Origin: CAJQQY01 sp964352225
GTDB taxonomy: Bacteria; Bacteroidota; Bacteroidia; Chitinophagales; Saprospiraceae
Length of the DNA stretch: 7,868 bases
Direction of reading: 5' to 3'
Assembly: GCA_964352225.1 (NCBI GenBank)
Contig: CAYGRM010000319.1
Location: forward strand, 1 to 7,868
In this document: in pieces, positions 1-5,824 of the stretch
How positions within the stretch are numbered: position 1 is the first letter of the stretch
Layout: the number at the start of each line of letters is the position of its first letter
Notes under the pieces: generated by a model
The model's input: only the letters and a program-made list of their open reading frames with translations
Databases searched by the model: none
Told to the model about the DNA's origin: nothing
Translations under genes and position numbers: made by a program

Positions 1-1109
1 GACATGAGGTGATTCTTTTTGATAAAAATAAAGATGCACTAACTCGCGCAAGCGAAAATTTGCAAAAAATACTCAACCGACTTGTCGAGAAAGGACGAAT
101 GGATGATGCAACTGCCAAAGCAATTTTTGGTAGAATTTACCTCGTTGATAATATGAGCGCTTACGCCGAGTGTGGAATGATCATCGAAGCAATTATCGAA
201 AACTTAGACGTCAAAAAATCCGTTTTTCAACAAATGGAAAGCATCGTAAGCGACGATTGTATTTTAGCTTCCAACACTTCTTCCCTTTCCATCGCCTCCA
301 TTGCCGCAGCTTGTGAAAAGTCAGAACGAGTCATTGGAATACATTTTTTTAATCCTGCTCCTTTGATGAAATTAGTGGAAATCATTCCAGCGGTGCAAAC
401 ATCAAATGGAGTATTAGAAAAAGCTCAAAAACTCATCGACAGTTGGGGAAAGCTAACTGTGATCGCAAAAGACACTCCAGGCTTTATCGTCAATCGAGTG
501 GCTCGACCATTTTATGCCGAAGCGCTTCGCATCCTCGAAGAAGGTTTGGCAGATGTCCCGACAATAGATTGGGCTATGACTGAAATTGCAGGTTTCCGAA
601 TGGGACCATTTACCTTGATGGATTATATCGGCAATGATGTAAATTATACGGTGACGGAAACTGTTTTCACCGCCTTCTACTTTGATCCTCGCTACAAACC
701 TGCGTTCACTCAAAAGCGATTATCAGAAGCAGGATACCTCGGTAGAAAATCAGGAAGAGGATTTTATAACTATTCCGACAATGCTAAAAATCCTGAGCCT
801 ACGAAAAATGAAAAATTAGGAAAAAGTATCGTCGCAAGAATTATTACGATGCTGATTAATGAAGCTGCCGATGCGGTCTTTTGGCAAATTGCTTCAAAAA
901 AAGATATTGATCTTGCCATGACTAAAGGAGTCAATTATCCAAAAGGATTACTCCAATGGGCAGACGAAATCGGCATTGCAAAATGCGTCAAAAGAATGGA
1001 TAAATTATACAAAATTTATGGCGAAGATCGCTATCGTTGCAGTCCGCTGCTGCGAAAAATGGCGAAGCAGAGAACGACCTTTTTTGAAAAAGAAAAGAAT
1101 ATGATTTAA
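1..1109 (+). CDS. 3-hydroxyacyl-CoA dehydrogenase, PaaH/PaaC-like (5' end cut by window edge)
   Basis: This enzyme oxidises (S)-3-hydroxyacyl-CoA to 3-oxoacyl-CoA with NAD+ in the cytoplasm, in fatty-acid or phenylacetate-type beta-oxidation. The frame is already open at base 3 (His-Glu before the GTG at base 9), so that GTG is internal. About 20 N-terminal residues with the Rossmann GxGxxG loop lie off the left edge. Counting from the GTG, the NAD-binding domain runs to about residue 155 and two 3HCDH C-terminal domains follow (about 156-255 and 272-355). Catalytic residues by comparison with human HADH are all present: Ser91 in SNTSSL, His112 in HFFNP, Glu124 twelve residues later, and Asn162 in GFIVNR. 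The second C-terminal domain (GVNYPKG, then YGEDRYR) points to the PaaH/PaaC branch rather than the short single-domain HBD type. The estimated full length of about 390 residues is shorter than E. coli PaaH. The exact substrate cannot be read from the sequence. Confidence 0.93.
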   Translation, partial: HEVILFDKNKDALTRASENLQKILNRLVEKGRMDDATAKAIFGRIYLVDNMSAYAECGMIIEAIIENLDVKKSVFQQMESIVSDDCILASNTSSLSIASIAAACEKSERVIGIHFFNPAPLMKLVEIIPAVQTSNGVLEKAQKLIDSWGKLTVIAKDTPGFIVNRVARPFYAEALRILEEGLADVPTIDWAMTEIAGFRMGPFTLMDYIGNDVNYTVTETVFTAFYFDPRYKPAFTQKRLSEAGYLGRKSGRGFYNYSDNAKNPEPTKNEKLGKSIVARIITMLINEAADAVFWQIASKKDIDLAMTKGVNYPKGLLQWADEIGIAKCVKRMDKLYKIYGEDRYRCSPLLRKMAKQRTTFFEKEKNMI

Positions 1110-1115
1110 TCTGAT

Positions 1116-1151
1116 AGAACTCGAAGTTAAAAATTCACCTCGAGTTCTTTT
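1116..1151 (+). terminator. Rho-independent terminator of the dehydrogenase gene
   Basis: A perfect 9-bp stem (AGAACTCGA at 1116-1124 with TCGAGTTCT at 1140-1148) encloses a 15-nt loop and runs into TTTT. It starts 7 bases after the TAA stop. The stem is modest and the T-run short, so termination may be partial. Confidence 0.55.
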
Positions 1152-1196
1152 CATTTAAATGAAAAACTGCCGACCCTCTCCTTCCCTCCTTTTTCC

Positions 1197-1204
1197 TATT
1201 TTTA
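1197..1204 (+). promoter_or_regulatory. Bacteroidota-type -7 promoter element for the kelch gene
   Basis: TATTTTTA fits TAnnTTTG except for the last base and is followed by CAAAA. It lies 12 bases before the ATG, so the leader would be only about 6-8 nt. No clear -33 TTG is seen at the usual spacing. The same CCTTATTTTTACAAAA-like context recurs before uvrA. Confidence 0.5.
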
Positions 1205-1216
1205 CAAAAAAAGATT

Positions 1217-2524
1217 ATGAAAAACACCTTTACTATTATCCTTCTTTTTATCTCCATCAATATTTTCAGTCAAGTTTTTATTGAACTTCCAAGCATGCTA
1301 GTGGCAGTTGCTAACAATGCAGTTACGGAAGCGATGGTCAATGGAGTTCCCTATGTATACTCCTTCGCTGGAATTGACGAAACGAAAATATATTCAGGTA
1401 TTCACAAAAAAGCATTTCGTTACAACACTCAAACTCAAGTATGGGATGAAATCGCAGAACTCCCAAGTGGGAATGGACGAATCGCAGCAGGCGCAAGTGT
1501 AGTAAAAAATAAAATTTACATCATCGGAGGCTACGAAGTTTTTTCCAATGGAAGCGAAATTTCAGTTGACAAAACTCATATTTACAACCCCGAAACGAAC
1601 AGCTATGAAGCTGATGGAACACCAATTCCTTTGGCGATTGACGATCATGTTCAAGCTGTTTGGAGAGATAGTTTAATCTATGTTGTCACGGGTTGGAGCA
1701 ATACTACGAACTATCCAAATGTCCAAATTTATAATCCTTCGAATGATGAATGGACGGCAGGAACATCTGTTCCAAACACTAATGATTATAAGGCTTTTGG
1801 AGCCTCTGGGGCAATTATTGGCGATACAATTTATTACCTTGGAGGCGCAAAATCTTCTTCAGGTTTTAATATCTCAGACAAACTTCGAAAAGGTATAATC
1901 AACCCAAATGATCCCACGAATATCACTTGGTCGCTAGTTGATAACGTTTCTGAAAAAATTTATCGAGCTGCTGCATTTCAAGGAGAAAACCACATCAATT
2001 GGATTGGTGGCTCAGAAGTGACTTACAATTTCAATGGCATTGCATATAATGGTTCAGGAGGTGTTCCACCAAGAGAAAATTGGACTTATTTGTATCATAA
2101 TTCTGGAGGTGAAGTTTTACAATCTATTCCTCCTGACATGTGGAACGCTGCCCCAAAAGTGATGGATCTTCGAGGCATTGCTCGCTTAAATAATGATGAA
2201 GGAATAACAGCAGGAGGAAAGTTGGAGAACCAACAGGTGACAGACAAAGTTTTTTTAATCAACTTCAAACAATTACTTTCTAATCGTAACATTACCCTTA
2301 CAAAATTTAAAATCTCCCCAAACCCATCTTCTAATTTTATTACGTTGGAAAAAGAAGGGAATTTTAAAATTGAAATTGTGGGTGTTAATGGAAAATTGTT
2401 TTTGGAAAAAAGTGTAACTGGATTTGATGAAATTAATATTTCAAATCTGAACTCAGGTATTTATTTTGTGAAAATATTTAAAAAGGAAAAATGGATTGGA
2501 ATAGAAAAATTGGTGATTGAGTAA
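1217..2524 (+). CDS. Secreted kelch-repeat protein with T9SS C-terminal sorting domain
   Basis: This is a 435-residue exported protein. Residues 1-19 form a signal peptide (short basic start, hydrophobic core, FSQ before the likely cleavage site). Residues about 38-350 hold roughly six degenerate kelch repeats with the usual pattern of a hydrophobic strand, Gly-Gly or equivalent, then Tyr-N-P and Trp. Clear ones are at 97-130 (KIYIIGG, then HIYNPETNSY), 153-180 (LIYVVTGW, then IYNPSNDEW) and 204-240 (TIYYLGG, then W). This predicts a beta-propeller. Residues about 362-435 are a type A sorting domain of the type IX secretion system: ISPNPSSNFITLE at 366-378, then NLNSGIYFVKI. T9SS substrates are usually cleaved at this domain and released or anchored on the cell surface. 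No catalytic motif is visible, so a binding or scaffold role is only inferred. The gene appears monocistronic. The ATG is chosen because the signal peptide follows it directly; no Shine-Dalgarno is seen. Confidence 0.88.
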   Translation: MKNTFTIILLFISINIFSQVFIELPSMLVAVANNAVTEAMVNGVPYVYSFAGIDETKIYSGIHKKAFRYNTQTQVWDEIAELPSGNGRIAAGASVVKNKIYIIGGYEVFSNGSEISVDKTHIYNPETNSYEADGTPIPLAIDDHVQAVWRDSLIYVVTGWSNTTNYPNVQIYNPSNDEWTAGTSVPNTNDYKAFGASGAIIGDTIYYLGGAKSSSGFNISDKLRKGIINPNDPTNITWSLVDNVSEKIYRAAAFQGENHINWIGGSEVTYNFNGIAYNGSGGVPPRENWTYLYHNSGGEVLQSIPPDMWNAAPKVMDLRGIARLNNDEGITAGGKLENQQVTDKVFLINFKQLLSNRNITLTKFKISPNPSSNFITLEKEGNFKIEIVGVNGKLFLEKSVTGFDEINISNLNSGIYFVKIFKKEKWIGIEKLVIE

Positions 2525-2532
2525 ACGTACTG

Positions 2533-2578
2533 CGAAGCTCCCGCTTCGTAGCTGTTGCGATTCGAAGCAGGAGCTTCG
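2533..2578. repeat. REP-like nested palindrome (two inverted mini-hairpins)
   Basis: Two 16-bp arms, 2533-2548 (CGAAGCTCCCGCTTCG) and 2563-2578 (CGAAGCAGGAGCTTCG), are inverted copies of each other at 15 of 16 positions, separated by 14 bp. Each arm is also a hairpin by itself, with a 6-bp CGAAGC/GCTTCG stem and a 4-nt loop. The element starts 8 bases after the kelch stop codon. It is GC-richer than its surroundings. There is no T-tract beyond it, so it is at best a weak terminator; the architecture is like that of REP pairs. Confidence 0.7.
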
Positions 2579-2644
2579 AAATACTTTTAAATCATAAAAA
2601 AGTCATAAAATTCGTTCAATCCTACAACACCATTTTTATTTCCG

Positions 2645-2652
2645 TATTTTTG
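2645..2652 (+). promoter_or_regulatory. Bacteroidota -7 element (TAnnTTTG) for the DUF6702-yidD unit
   Basis: TATTTTTG matches TAnnTTTG exactly and is followed by CAAAA, as before the kelch and uvrA genes. It lies 19 bases before the ATG, giving a leader of about 13-15 nt. A matching -33 TTG is not evident. Confidence 0.6.
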
Positions 2653-2671
2653 CAAAAACATTTTAAATAAA

Positions 2672-3196
2672 ATGAATCAAGTAAAACTAATCGCGTTGGT
2701 CTTTGTTTTTTTTCTAGGAACTAGCTTTTCTGGAAAAAATGAAGCACACGATATTCACGTCAGCAAGTGCAATATTGATTTTTCTAATGAAGAAAAAACA
2801 TTGCAAATCACGATGCATATTTACCTCGATGATTTAGAGTCTGATATTGCATTAGGAGGTGTGAAAGAAAAATTACATTTGCTCACAGAAAAAGAACACC
2901 AAGACGGAGATAAATTTTTACTCGAGTATTTTCAAAAGAAATTCAAACTCCAAGTAAATCAAAAAGACGTGACTTATAATTTTTTAGGGAAAGAAATAAC
3001 GGAAGATTTGTTAGGTGGTTGGTTTTATCTCGAAGTAGAAAATGTGCAGGAACTTAAAGATCTTAAAATCAATTATAGCATCCTCACCGATTTATACAAT
3101 GACCAACAAAGTGTCATCAAGATCAAAGGACCAAACAAAAAGAAAGGTTATTTCCTACTCGATAGCAAAAAGAAAGAAGCTACCGCAACCTTCTAA
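2672..3196 (+). CDS. DUF6702-like exported protein of unknown function
   Basis: This is a 174-residue protein with an N-terminal signal peptide (residues 1 to about 20: Lys near the start, hydrophobic VFVFFLGTSFS). The mature part begins with HDIHVSKCNIDF, then TLQITMHIYLDDLESDI, then a charged middle and predicted beta-strands. This matches my memory of the Bacteroidota DUF6702 family (a His-rich start after the signal peptide, then a strand with 'DDLE'), whose function is not known. The family call rests on pattern memory, not a search. No lipobox or sorting domain is seen, so a periplasmic location is likely. The TAA stop is 2 bases from the ATG of yidD (TAATAATG), so the two are probably co-transcribed and translationally coupled. 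Confidence 0.75.
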   Translation: MNQVKLIALVFVFFLGTSFSGKNEAHDIHVSKCNIDFSNEEKTLQITMHIYLDDLESDIALGGVKEKLHLLTEKEHQDGDKFLLEYFQKKFKLQVNQKDVTYNFLGKEITEDLLGGWFYLEVENVQELKDLKINYSILTDLYNDQQSVIKIKGPNKKKGYFLLDSKKKEATATF

Positions 3197-3198
3197 TA

Positions 3199-3441
3199 AT
3201 GAGCAACTTTTTTAAAAAAATACTTATCCTCCCAATTCGTTTTTATCAAATCACGATTTCACCATTATTGGGTTCGAATTGTCGATATCAACCTACATGT
3301 TCTCATTATATGATTGGTGCAATTGAAGAATGGGGAATTTTTAAAGGAGTATGGTTAGGTTTAAAACGCATCGGACGTTGCCATCCTTGGAGCAAAAGAG
3401 ACATGCATGATCCTGTTCCCAAAAAGAAAAAAATAAAATAA
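3199..3441 (+). CDS. yidD: Membrane protein insertion efficiency factor YidD
   Basis: This 80-residue protein has the family's typical length and signature: FYQITISPLLGSNCRYQPTCS at about 15-35, then HYMIGAIEEWG, KGVWLGLKRIGRCHPW (49-64) and the DPVP tail (71-74). The conserved cysteines C28, C34 and C61 are present. The N-terminus (FFKKILILPIRFYQ) is an amphipathic helix thought to bind the inner face of the cytoplasmic membrane. The C-terminus is very basic (KKKKIK). YidD is known to help YidC/Sec insert membrane proteins. In many bacteria it sits between rnpA and yidC; here it follows the DUF6702-like gene instead, and a strong terminator lies 7 bases after its stop codon. The start is fixed by the 2-base gap from the upstream stop codon and by family length. 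Confidence 0.96.
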   Translation: MSNFFKKILILPIRFYQITISPLLGSNCRYQPTCSHYMIGAIEEWGIFKGVWLGLKRIGRCHPWSKRDMHDPVPKKKKIK

Positions 3442-3447
3442 ATAGAG

Positions 3448-3479
3448 CTGCTAGCAACGAAATTTGCTAGCAGTTTTTT
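3448..3479 (+). terminator. Strong Rho-independent terminator after yidD
   Basis: A perfect 10-bp stem (CTGCTAGCAA at 3448-3457, TTGCTAGCAG at 3464-3473) with a 6-nt loop is followed directly by six T residues. It ends the DUF6702-yidD unit and implies that hemB has its own promoter. Confidence 0.9.
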
Positions 3480-3506
3480 AATTAAAAAAAATGTAAAAAC
3501 ATTGTT

Positions 3507-4475
3507 ATGTTAAGAAGACCTAGACGAAATCGACGTTCAGCAGCTATTCGCGGTATGGTTCGAGAAACACGTTTATCGACCGATAATTTAGTGTATCCTC
3601 TTTTTATTTTTGATGGAAAAAACATCAAAGATGAAATTTCCTCTTTGCCTGGAAACTATCGAATGTCGTTAGATAATATTTTAATTGAAATCGAAGAGTG
3701 CGTGAACTTAGGTTTACGAAACTTTATGATTTTCCCAGCAGTAGCTGAAAAATTAAAAAATAAAACCGCCACCTACAGTTACAATCCTAAAAATTTCTAC
3801 CTCAAAGCTGCAACTAAAATCAAAAAGAAATTTCCCGAAATAACTTTAATTAGTGATGTTGCTATGGATCCATATAGTTCTGATGGACATGATGGCTTAG
3901 TAAAGAATGGAAAAATCCTCAATGATCCAACCCTACCTATTTTAGGAAAAATGGCCGTAGCTCAAGCAAAAGCAGGATTCGATATTATTGGTCCATCTGA
4001 CAAAATGGATGGTCGAGTACAATACATCCGAGAAGCATTGGATAAAGCTGGATTTTCAGAAACAAGTATTATGTCATATTCTGTAAAATACGCAAGTGCA
4101 TTTTACGGGCCCTTTCGAGATGCTCTCGATTCCGCTCCAAAAGCTGGTGATAAAAAAACTTATCAAATGGATCCTGCGAATCAACGAGAAGCACTCATTG
4201 AAGCAGAACTGGATACCCAAGAAGGAGCTGATTTTTTGATGGTCAAACCTGCTTTAAACTATTTAGATGTGATTAGTTTATTGAAAAGTAATTTTGAATT
4301 GCCAATTGCGGCTTATCATGTGAGTGGAGAATGTGCGATGTTAATTGCAGCTTGCCAAAATGGTTGGCTGGATTATGAAAAAGCAATGCCTGAGACTTTG
4401 ACAAGTATTCACCGAGCAGGAGCTGATGTAATTATCACCTATTTCGCGAAGGATTATGCTAAATTGGTAAATTAA
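3507..4475 (+). CDS. hemB: Delta-aminolevulinic acid dehydratase (porphobilinogen synthase)
   Basis: This cytoplasmic enzyme joins two 5-aminolevulinate molecules into porphobilinogen in haem synthesis. Its 322 residues match the family's full length. The two active-site lysines are visible: K194 in SYSVKYASAFYGPFRDA (the Schiff-base region) and K247 in MVKPAL. Substrate-site context such as YHVSGE (270-275) is also present. The metal loop at 117-130 reads DVAMDPYSSDGHDG. Zinc-type enzymes have three Cys here (as in DVCLCEYTSHGHCG); the equivalents are A119, D121 and D129. The enzyme should therefore lack catalytic zinc and resemble the Mg-responsive Pseudomonas-type enzymes. The N-terminus (RRPRRNRRSAAIRGMVRET) is the usual basic arm start and fixes the ATG. 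No Shine-Dalgarno or clear -7 element is seen between the upstream terminator and the ATG. No other haem gene is in the window. Confidence 0.97.
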   Translation: MLRRPRRNRRSAAIRGMVRETRLSTDNLVYPLFIFDGKNIKDEISSLPGNYRMSLDNILIEIEECVNLGLRNFMIFPAVAEKLKNKTATYSYNPKNFYLKAATKIKKKFPEITLISDVAMDPYSSDGHDGLVKNGKILNDPTLPILGKMAVAQAKAGFDIIGPSDKMDGRVQYIREALDKAGFSETSIMSYSVKYASAFYGPFRDALDSAPKAGDKKTYQMDPANQREALIEAELDTQEGADFLMVKPALNYLDVISLLKSNFELPIAAYHVSGECAMLIAACQNGWLDYEKAMPETLTSIHRAGADVIITYFAKDYAKLVN

Positions 4476-4479
4476 CAGA

Positions 4480-4528
4480 TAGCTGTAGACTTTAGTCGGT
4501 AGCCCGAAAAGAAGTGTAGTAACTTTTT
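4480..4528 (+). repeat. Left terminal inverted repeat
   Basis: It begins TAGCTGTAGACTTTAGTCGG and continues through GTAGCCC, an A-rich stretch and GAAGTGTA. It contains the short palindrome GACTTTAGTC (4488-4497). Differences from the right arm cluster at positions 6-8, 27 and 40-41. Confidence 0.75.
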
Positions 4529-4577
4529 TGAAAATTCAAAAAAAAACTTCTTCAAGGTTAAAAGTTAAAAACAAAAG

Positions 4578-4616
4578 AGCGGAACTAGGTCGAACCTAAT
4601 TCCGCTTGTTTTTTTT
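4578..4616. terminator. Bidirectional terminator inside the element
   Basis: Thirteen-base arms at 4578-4590 (AGCGGAACTAGGT) and 4594-4606 (ACCTAATTCCGCT) flank a 3-nt loop. Plus-strand RNA has one C/A mismatch and then a U-rich tract (4607-4616, eight T in a row). Minus-strand RNA has a G-U pair at that position, so the stem is fully paired, and it is followed by CTTTTGTTTTT. It can therefore end both hemB and the sigma gene transcripts. Confidence 0.85.
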
Positions 4617-4669
4617 GCAAATGGTTATACAATATCTTTTGTGAAAGATTGAAAGTCATTCTTTTTTAC

Positions 4670-4718
4670 AAAAAGTTGTTACACTTCTTTTTGGGCTACC
4701 GACTAAAGTCAGTAGCTA
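4670..4718 (-). repeat. Right terminal inverted repeat with internal palindrome
   Basis: This is the inverted partner of 4480-4528. Its outer part, 4695-4716, is a hairpin in its own right: GCTAC-c-GACT, loop AA, AGTC-a-GTAGC, with one mismatch. The left arm keeps only the GACT/AGTC core and three outer pairs, so the right end appears to be the better preserved copy. Confidence 0.75.
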
Positions 4719-4727
4719 CGCCGAACA

Positions 4728-5309
4728 CTATTTCAGACTAACTTCTCTTTCTTCAATCATCTTACGGATATTAATTAATGCATAACGCATTCTACCCAAA
4801 GCTGTATTGATACTCACTCTTGTCAACTGGGAAATTTCTTTAAAACTCATATCCGCATAGTGACGTAGAATTACCACTTCTCTTTGTTCTGGTGGCAATG
4901 CGTCCACAAGCGAACGAATTTTTTGATGTGTTTGACTTTTCATGATAGTTTCTTCAGCATTGTCATCTCCTGATTTCAATACATCAAAAATATCAAACGT
5001 TTCTGTTTGGGAAACTTTTGGACGACGCTTATTTCGTCGGAAATTATCTACACACATATTGTATGAAATCCGCAAAGCCCATTGCAAGAACTTGCCTTCG
5101 TGGTTATATTTTCCTTTTCGTAGGGTATCAATAATTTTGATAAATACCTCTTGGAAAATATCCTCAGCGAGTGCTGTGTCTTTTACGAATAAATAAATTT
5201 GAGTGTAAATTTTCGCCTTGTGTCGAGTTAATAATACTTCGAAGGCTTTTTCGTTACCTTCAAGGTAACTGTAAATCAATTGCTGATCGTTCAACTGGGT
5301 AACTTGCAT
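4728..5309 (-). CDS. ECF-type RNA polymerase sigma factor (sigma-70 family, RpoE-like)
   Basis: This 193-residue protein has the two-domain layout of extracytoplasmic-function sigma factors. Region 2 is at about 24-95: TALAEDIFQEVFIKI (45-59) for core binding, then FLQWALRISYNMCVDNFRRNKRR (74-96) for -10 recognition and melting. An acidic linker follows at about 100-125. Region 4 is at about 128-182: LPPEQREVVILRHYADMSFKEIS and a helix-turn-helix ending in NTALGRMRYALINIRKM. Regions 1.1 and 3 are absent. Most ECF factors are held by a co-transcribed anti-sigma factor, but none is visible: the downstream side is the MITE-like element and the convergent hemB, and the upstream side is an 855-bp gap. 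The target promoters cannot be inferred. The ATG at 5309 gives a normal N-terminus (LIYSYLEGNEKAFEVL starts at residue 11). No Shine-Dalgarno is seen. Confidence 0.94.
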   Translation of the reverse strand: MQVTQLNDQQLIYSYLEGNEKAFEVLLTRHKAKIYTQIYLFVKDTALAEDIFQEVFIKIIDTLRKGKYNHEGKFLQWALRISYNMCVDNFRRNKRRPKVSQTETFDIFDVLKSGDDNAEETIMKSQTHQKIRSLVDALPPEQREVVILRHYADMSFKEISQLTRVSINTALGRMRYALINIRKMIEEREVSLK

Positions 5310-5532
5310 AACTATCTACATTTAAGTTAAAAAAACTGGTCTTGACAATAAAATTTTAAAAAAGTGTAGATGTTATGTAATCTATAAGCAATGATTTTTA
5401 TGAAGAAAATGATTTAAAAATGGGTAATAACCTTTCTGTTATTATGGATTTCTACTGTTAATATTCAAAATCTATTCCCAAGATAAGAGAATATTATGTT
5501 CGAGGCTAATTTTTTTTCTTCATTTAAGAAAA

Positions 5533-5552
5533 ATTTAACGAAAACGTTAAAT
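5533..5552. repeat. Perfect 8-bp palindrome with 4-nt spacer (possible operator)
   Basis: ATTTAACG (5533-5540) and CGTTAAAT (5545-5552) flank AAAA. The symmetric AACG-N4-CGTT core is the kind of half-site spacing seen in repressor operators. It lies about 225 bp upstream of the sigma start codon and 35 bp before a doubtful small ORF, so its target is unclear. Confidence 0.35.
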
Positions 5553-5586
5553 AGCATACAATTATTATAATCTCCTTAAACTCACA

Positions 5587-5700
5587 ATGAAAAAAGGCGA
5601 AAAAAGTGAACTTATCACTTTGCCACCTTTGATTTATAAAAAACATCAAACCCAATGGTTTGATATTCAAGCATTTACAAATTACATATTTAAAAAATAA
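5587..5700 (+). CDS. Doubtful 37-codon ORF in the gap
   Basis: It starts with ATG and a lysine-rich MKKGEKSEL and ends FTNYIFKK. I recognise no family. Its DNA contains two hairpins: an imperfect AAGTGA/TCACTT stem flanked by GGC/GCC near 5595-5625, and the perfect ATCAAACC/GGTTTGAT stem at 5645-5664. There is no promoter-like -7 element close by. ORFs of this length are common by chance in such AT-rich DNA, so this may be a spurious reading of a structured RNA or of nothing. Confidence 0.15.
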   Translation: MKKGEKSELITLPPLIYKKHQTQWFDIQAFTNYIFKK

Positions 5701-5706
5701 TAACTC

Positions 5707-5740
5707 AACACTATATAAATTCGAAGTTTATTAAAGTGTT
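5707..5740. repeat. Two-part hairpin in the sigma-uvrA gap
   Basis: AACACT (5707-5712) pairs with AGTGTT (5735-5740), and ATAAA (5715-5719) pairs with TTTAT (5727-5731), with loop TTCGAAG and a small internal loop (AT/TAA). Two further hairpins follow at once: TTAGAG/CTCTAA at 5745-5760 and GGATT/AATCC at 5762-5777. Three stems in about 70 bp could be part of a structured RNA leader, but no T-tract or known riboswitch core is seen. Confidence 0.35.
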
Positions 5741-5824
5741 AATATTAGAGATTACTCTAAGGGATTTTATATAATCCGCTTTTCCACTCAATTCCTTAAG
5801 ATCTAAAATTAAGTCATAACTCAT
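5711..5824 (-). CDS. Doubtful 37-codon ORF on the minus strand of the gap
   Basis: It reads MSYDLILDLKELSG, then KADYIKSLRVISN, ending NFEFI and TAG. The composition is protein-like (Asp, Lys, Leu, Ile spread) and reads better than many chance ORFs, but I recognise no family and there is no promoter or ribosome-site evidence. It overlaps the hairpin cluster at 5707-5777. It might be a remnant of a decayed gene. Confidence 0.15.
   Translation of the reverse strand: MSYDLILDLKELSGKADYIKSLRVISNINTLINFEFI

Larger units (their letters stand above)
4480..4718. mobile_element. MITE-like non-coding element with 49-bp terminal inverted repeats
   Basis: The element fills nearly the whole 252-bp gap between the convergent hemB and sigma genes. 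Its ends, 4480-4528 and 4670-4718, are inverted repeats matching at 43 of 49 positions. Both outer ends carry TA, which could be the target duplication of an IS630/Tc1-type insertion, but nothing outside is duplicated. No ORF of useful length lies inside. The interior carries a bidirectional terminator (4578-4616) and a small hairpin (4634-4649). The whole element could fold into one long hairpin. It may instead be a locally formed convergent terminator, but 49-bp arms are far longer than termination needs. Calling it mobile is an inference from its structure. Confidence 0.62.

Noticed and set aside
9..11. GTG as the start of the dehydrogenase gene
   Set aside because: The frame is open upstream to the window edge (His-Glu precede it), and the NAD-binding loop expected before it would be missing. 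The gene is truncated by the window, not short.
453..713. 86-codon ORF on the minus strand
   Set aside because: It lies wholly inside the dehydrogenase gene, whose protein carries all catalytic motifs. It is an antisense shadow without family resemblance.
3274..3284. GGTTCGAAT, resembling a tRNA T-loop
   Set aside because: It lies in the GSNCR codons of yidD and no cloverleaf can be built around it.
3491..3496. ATGTAA minimal start-stop just before hemB
   Set aside because: Such 6-base start-stop units are expected by chance in AT-rich DNA, and nothing else suggests attenuation of hemB.
4942..5196. 84-codon plus-strand ORF across the sigma gene
   Set aside because: It is antisense to conserved sigma regions 2 and linker and is a by-product of their codon pattern.
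5335..5350. Possible minus-strand promoter for the sigma gene (TTG followed by TAACTTAA)
   Set aside because: The spacing of about 16 bp and the poor -7 match do not fit the Bacteroidota pattern, and such matches are common in this AT-rich gap.
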